From: Oryzias latipes
Lineage: Eukaryota > Chordata > Actinopteri > Beloniformes > Adrianichthyidae
Length of the DNA: 64,000 nucleotides
Direction of reading: 5' to 3'
NCBI RefSeq assembly: GCF_002234675.1
Contig: NC_019876.2
Coordinates: 21,379,161-21,443,160, forward strand
Positions 61,044 through 64,000 of the stretch are shown one piece after another. The stretch's first letter is position 1. Each line of letters starts with the position of its first letter. Below the pieces are notes generated by a model that saw only the letters and a list, made by a program, of their open reading frames with translations, was not told where the DNA came from and made no database searches. The position numbers and the translations under genes are program-made.

Positions 61044-62120
61044 TTTCTCGCATTCCTTTGCTGCTGAAAATTGACAGACTTCACATCAGATGGTTCATAT
61101 CAGGTTAATTAAATTATGATAATGGACACATTGTCAGCTATTATCCCTTACTTAATGGACGATGGAGGGATGATCGGTTATCACAAGTTCCTCTCAAAAT
61201 GAAGCAGTACCGGCAATCTTGGAAAGCACAAAATTGAAGCAGAGGGAACATGGCATGGTCCAACGCAAGGAAAGTGGAAGAGAAAACAGACCTTTTAAAA
61301 GTGAATGGAGTGAGCTTTTAAGGCAGTGCAAAACCTTTATGTCTATATGCTGTGAAATGGTGGCGTTAATCAAAAGTAGCAATATTAACAAACGTATCCA
61401 CCAAAGTCTGAGGTGAGAGCGAAGAAAATATATGAGCTAAGTGTCCAATACGAGAGATCAACCAGACTCATCACACACTTTTTTACTACACAACGTGCGC
61501 ACAAGTGTTCACACAACAAAAGAATCCTTCAGTGATGTGACGTTTGTGAAAGATTGTCGCTGCAGAGACGCCCCCGCAAGGCAGAGAAAAAGTAAAACTT
61601 GTTGACAAAATTTCCCTGAACAAACAAAGAACTGCAGCTTCAAGAGGGTCTGGCTTGGTACTGCTGTGAGGAAACGATATAATGAGGATCCATTAATTCC
61701 AAGCCCAGCCGGTTTCACAGGGGTCTTTACCACAGCGCCCGCCAAAAACAGAGCAGCCTAAGGCCCACTCCATGGCTATTAGACGACAGAGCCGAACCCC
61801 AGCGAGCCTAATGACAACGGGCACCGCAGCAACAGCACCCCCTACAGGTTCAGCTGGTGGTGCCCCAGAACAGTGGATCCCCAAGAGGAAATACTGGAGT
61901 AAAAAAACATCAGAATAAAAATTATAATAAAATGACAACAATAAAAAAATAGGAAATAGCAATAACAATATTAGTAATCAAAAAATAAGGTACGTAAGAT
62001 GATTAAAACATAACCTTAAATAGAATAAAAAAAGATAATAAGTTATAGTCCTTAGAAAATAAATAAAATAGATAAATTAATAATTATATAAATAATTAAA
62101 GACATAAGCAATTATCAAAG
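61044..62120 (-). other. adcy7 intron between Tc1 and LINE
   Basis: The GC-richer part (61550-61870) has only short frames without recognisable homology. It may be the 3' untranslated part of the adjoining LINE. 61900-62110 is AT-rich. Confidence 0.35.
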
Positions 62121-63240
62121 TCATATAAAAGCCAGACTAAAAAGGTGGGTCATGAACATCTTCTTAAAAACCTCTGTAGTCTCTGCGGCCCTGAGGTTCT
62201 CCGGCACGATGTTCCACAGGCGAGGACCGTGATGGCAGATTGAAGCCTCACCATAAGTTTTGGTCCTCACCTTAGGAACAACTAAGAAGCCAGCACAGGA
62301 GGACCTCAGGGTCCGCGACGGTTCATATTTTAAAATAATATCATTTAAATAAGAAGGCCCAGGACCTTTAAAACATTTATAAACCATTGAAATAATTTTA
62401 AAATCAATCCTGAAATGCACAGGGAGCCAATGCAGCGATTTTAAAACCAGTGTAATGTGTTCCTGTCCCCTGGTCCTCGTCAGAACTCGTGCCGCAGAAT
62501 TCTGCAATACTTGTAGATTTGAGATAGACTTTTTGGGTAAACCAGAGAGCAGGGCATTACAATAATCTAAACGACTAAAAATAAAAGCATGCATCAGCAC
62601 CTCTGTGCTGGCAAGAGAGAGGAACGGGCGGACTCTGGCAATGTTTTTAAGATGATAAAAATCTGTTTTTACAACGTTTCTCATGTAAGGAATAAAACTC
62701 AGCTCAGAGTCAAAAAGAACGCCCAGGTTTCTCACACAGTGAAAAGGTTTAAAATTCCTGAGTTTTGGTAAAACCATCTCTCTCTTGTCTTCAGGACCAA
62801 TGATTAAAATTTCAGTTTTGCCCTGGTTGAGCTGTAAGAGGTTTTGCCATCCATGACTTTATATCTAAAATACAGTTTAAGAGTATTAACAGGTTCAAGG
62901 TCATTAGGAGACACAGCGATGTAAAGCTGTGTATCATCAGCATAGCTGAGAAAGTCAATGCTGTGTCTCCTGATGACATCCCCAAGAGGCAACATATATA
63001 AATTAAAAAGTATTGTACGTAAAATCGACCTCTGGGGAACCCCACAACTTATTTCATGGACTCTTGAGGACCGAGTATCCATACTTACAAAAAAGTGTCG
63101 GTCTGTGAGATAGGAGTGAAACCAGTTAAGAGCAGTTCCTGAGAGGCCAACTCGACTCTGAAGTCTGTCTAAGAAAATCTGGTGATCTACCGTATCAAAG
63201 AACAGAAAGTGTCTGCGAGTCATAGTTATGTCCGAGATCA
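62121..63240 (-). mobile_element. CR1/L2/Rex1-like LINE reverse transcriptase, minus strand
   Basis: Two overlapping-phase blocks. 63240-62804 carries DTVDHQIFLDRLQSRVGLSG, CGVPQRSIL and YADDTQLYIAVSP. 62777-62121 carries NLGVLFDSELSF, FSRLDYCNALLSGLP, LKSLHWLPVHFRIDFK and ICHHGPRLWN. A frameshift near 62790-62810 separates them, and GVPQG has become GVPQR. The 5' end is missing. It lies in an adcy7 intron. Confidence 0.8.
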
Positions 63241-64000
63241 TTTAAAATTTTTAAAATATGCAGACAGAAAGAAAGGTCACATGCATGTTTCTCCCACTAA
63301 AGGAAAAAATAAGTGTGAATCTCCAACAGATTTAAGAAGAACTGGTTGTTGAAGAGAGAGTGCATATTAAAATTATTGTTTTTGGTAAAGTTCAATCCAT
63401 CATTACTTCAATTTGTACACTGCACCTCATTTTTACACATGTTCTATTTCAGGGTTTATGGGGGTCTTATTTTCAAATAAAATATGCTATTATTTGTTCC
63501 AACTGTTGAGATGTGATGTTTTATTAAAAGTGAACACAAATGCCTCTTTAGGTTTAAAAAAAATATAGATTGATGTTGCTTTAAATGTTAAGAGGCAGGA
63601 AGAGAATATGAAAGGAAAAACTTAAAACTGGTTTGCACTTTTTTAGATCAAAACACCTTCTGGTTTTATTATCATTGAAACATATTTCCATTTGCTGTAA
63701 TGCATGCCTGAAGTTTTACCCTGTTTGCTATTATAAAAGGTGTCTTAAAGTGAATACAAAAGAAATATTAGCTTACTGAAATGAACCCAAAATATACTGC
63801 ATGGACCTCAATAAGGAGGACATTTTTGTTACTGGACCCAATTGGTTACCTCTGGTCTAAAGTTTAAATTGTTCACTTCCTCTGGAATCAAGTTCCTGTG
63901 TCTCGTCTCTTCTTTCTTATATTTGGTTGAATGCTATAAAGCATTCAACCCTTTGTTTTCCTCTCACGCTATCTTCCGCCGTTTTTCGGCACTTAACTCC
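63241..64000 (-). other. adcy7 intron to window end, nothing recognised
   Basis: AT-rich, no open frame of note. ATTTGGTTGAATGC and GCATTCAACCC near 63922-63951 form a perfect short inverted repeat (GGTTGAATGC, 8-base loop), possibly the tip of a DNA element continuing off the edge. Confidence 0.35.

Noticed and set aside
61509..61968. Minus frames with valine/alanine-rich segments, considered as the missing adcy7 upstream exon
   Set aside because: They do not resemble the first adenylate cyclase membrane block and have no splice sites in a matching phase.

Overview
The window is vertebrate nuclear DNA, almost certainly from a teleost fish. Coding sequence is cut into short exons with GT..AG introns, the proteins match vertebrate families closely, and the introns are full of fish-type DNA transposons (Tc1, hAT, PIF/Harbinger, TTAA-flanked MITEs), CR1/L2-like LINEs, tRNA-derived SINEs and microsatellites. 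I see nothing prokaryotic or viral.

Four protein-coding genes all lie on the minus strand and read from right to left. (1) Adenylate cyclase of the type 2/4/7 group, best called adcy7: 21 exons between 58691 and 41241, with the N-terminal part beyond the right edge. (2) A CYLD-type deubiquitinase: 16 coding exons from 39584 to 18895, apparently complete at 940 aa. (3) emc4: 5 coding exons from 15859 to 12290, complete at 188 aa, with a probable non-coding first exon near 17458. (4) lpcat4: 11 exons from 10643 to 125, about 412 aa, with its last ~100 residues beyond the left edge. I reconstructed exon borders by hand from splice sites; reading phase carries through every junction of all four genes.

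Region by region: 1-10.7 kb is lpcat4, whose intron 5 holds a 2-kb minus-strand-readable satellite of 159-bp units. 10.7-12.3 kb is the short gap to emc4, with a TA microsatellite and a TTAA-flanked MITE. 12.3-17.5 kb is emc4, with an antisense L2/CR1-like LINE in intron 1. 17.5-18.9 kb is the cyld 3' UTR and a compact spacer. 18.9-39.6 kb is cyld, with hAT, Tc1, Harbinger and R2/R4-like LINE pieces in its introns. 39.6-41.2 kb is the cyld promoter and adcy7 3' UTR. 41.2-64 kb is adcy7, with Tc1 elements, SINEs and LINE relics.

The genes do not form one pathway. Adcy7 makes cAMP at the plasma membrane. Cyld removes K63- and M1-linked ubiquitin and restrains NF-kB signalling. Emc4 is a subunit of the ER membrane insertase, and lpcat4 is an ER lysophospholipid acyltransferase. 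From general knowledge, EMC4 and LPCAT4 are neighbours in human 15q14 and CYLD and ADCY7 are near neighbours in human 16q12, so the window joins two mammalian synteny blocks. I found no new cellular system. The most unusual items are the dimeric satellite, two stop-free in-frame mini-introns, copies of an exon border inside a cyld intron, and several transposons with intact target-site duplications.
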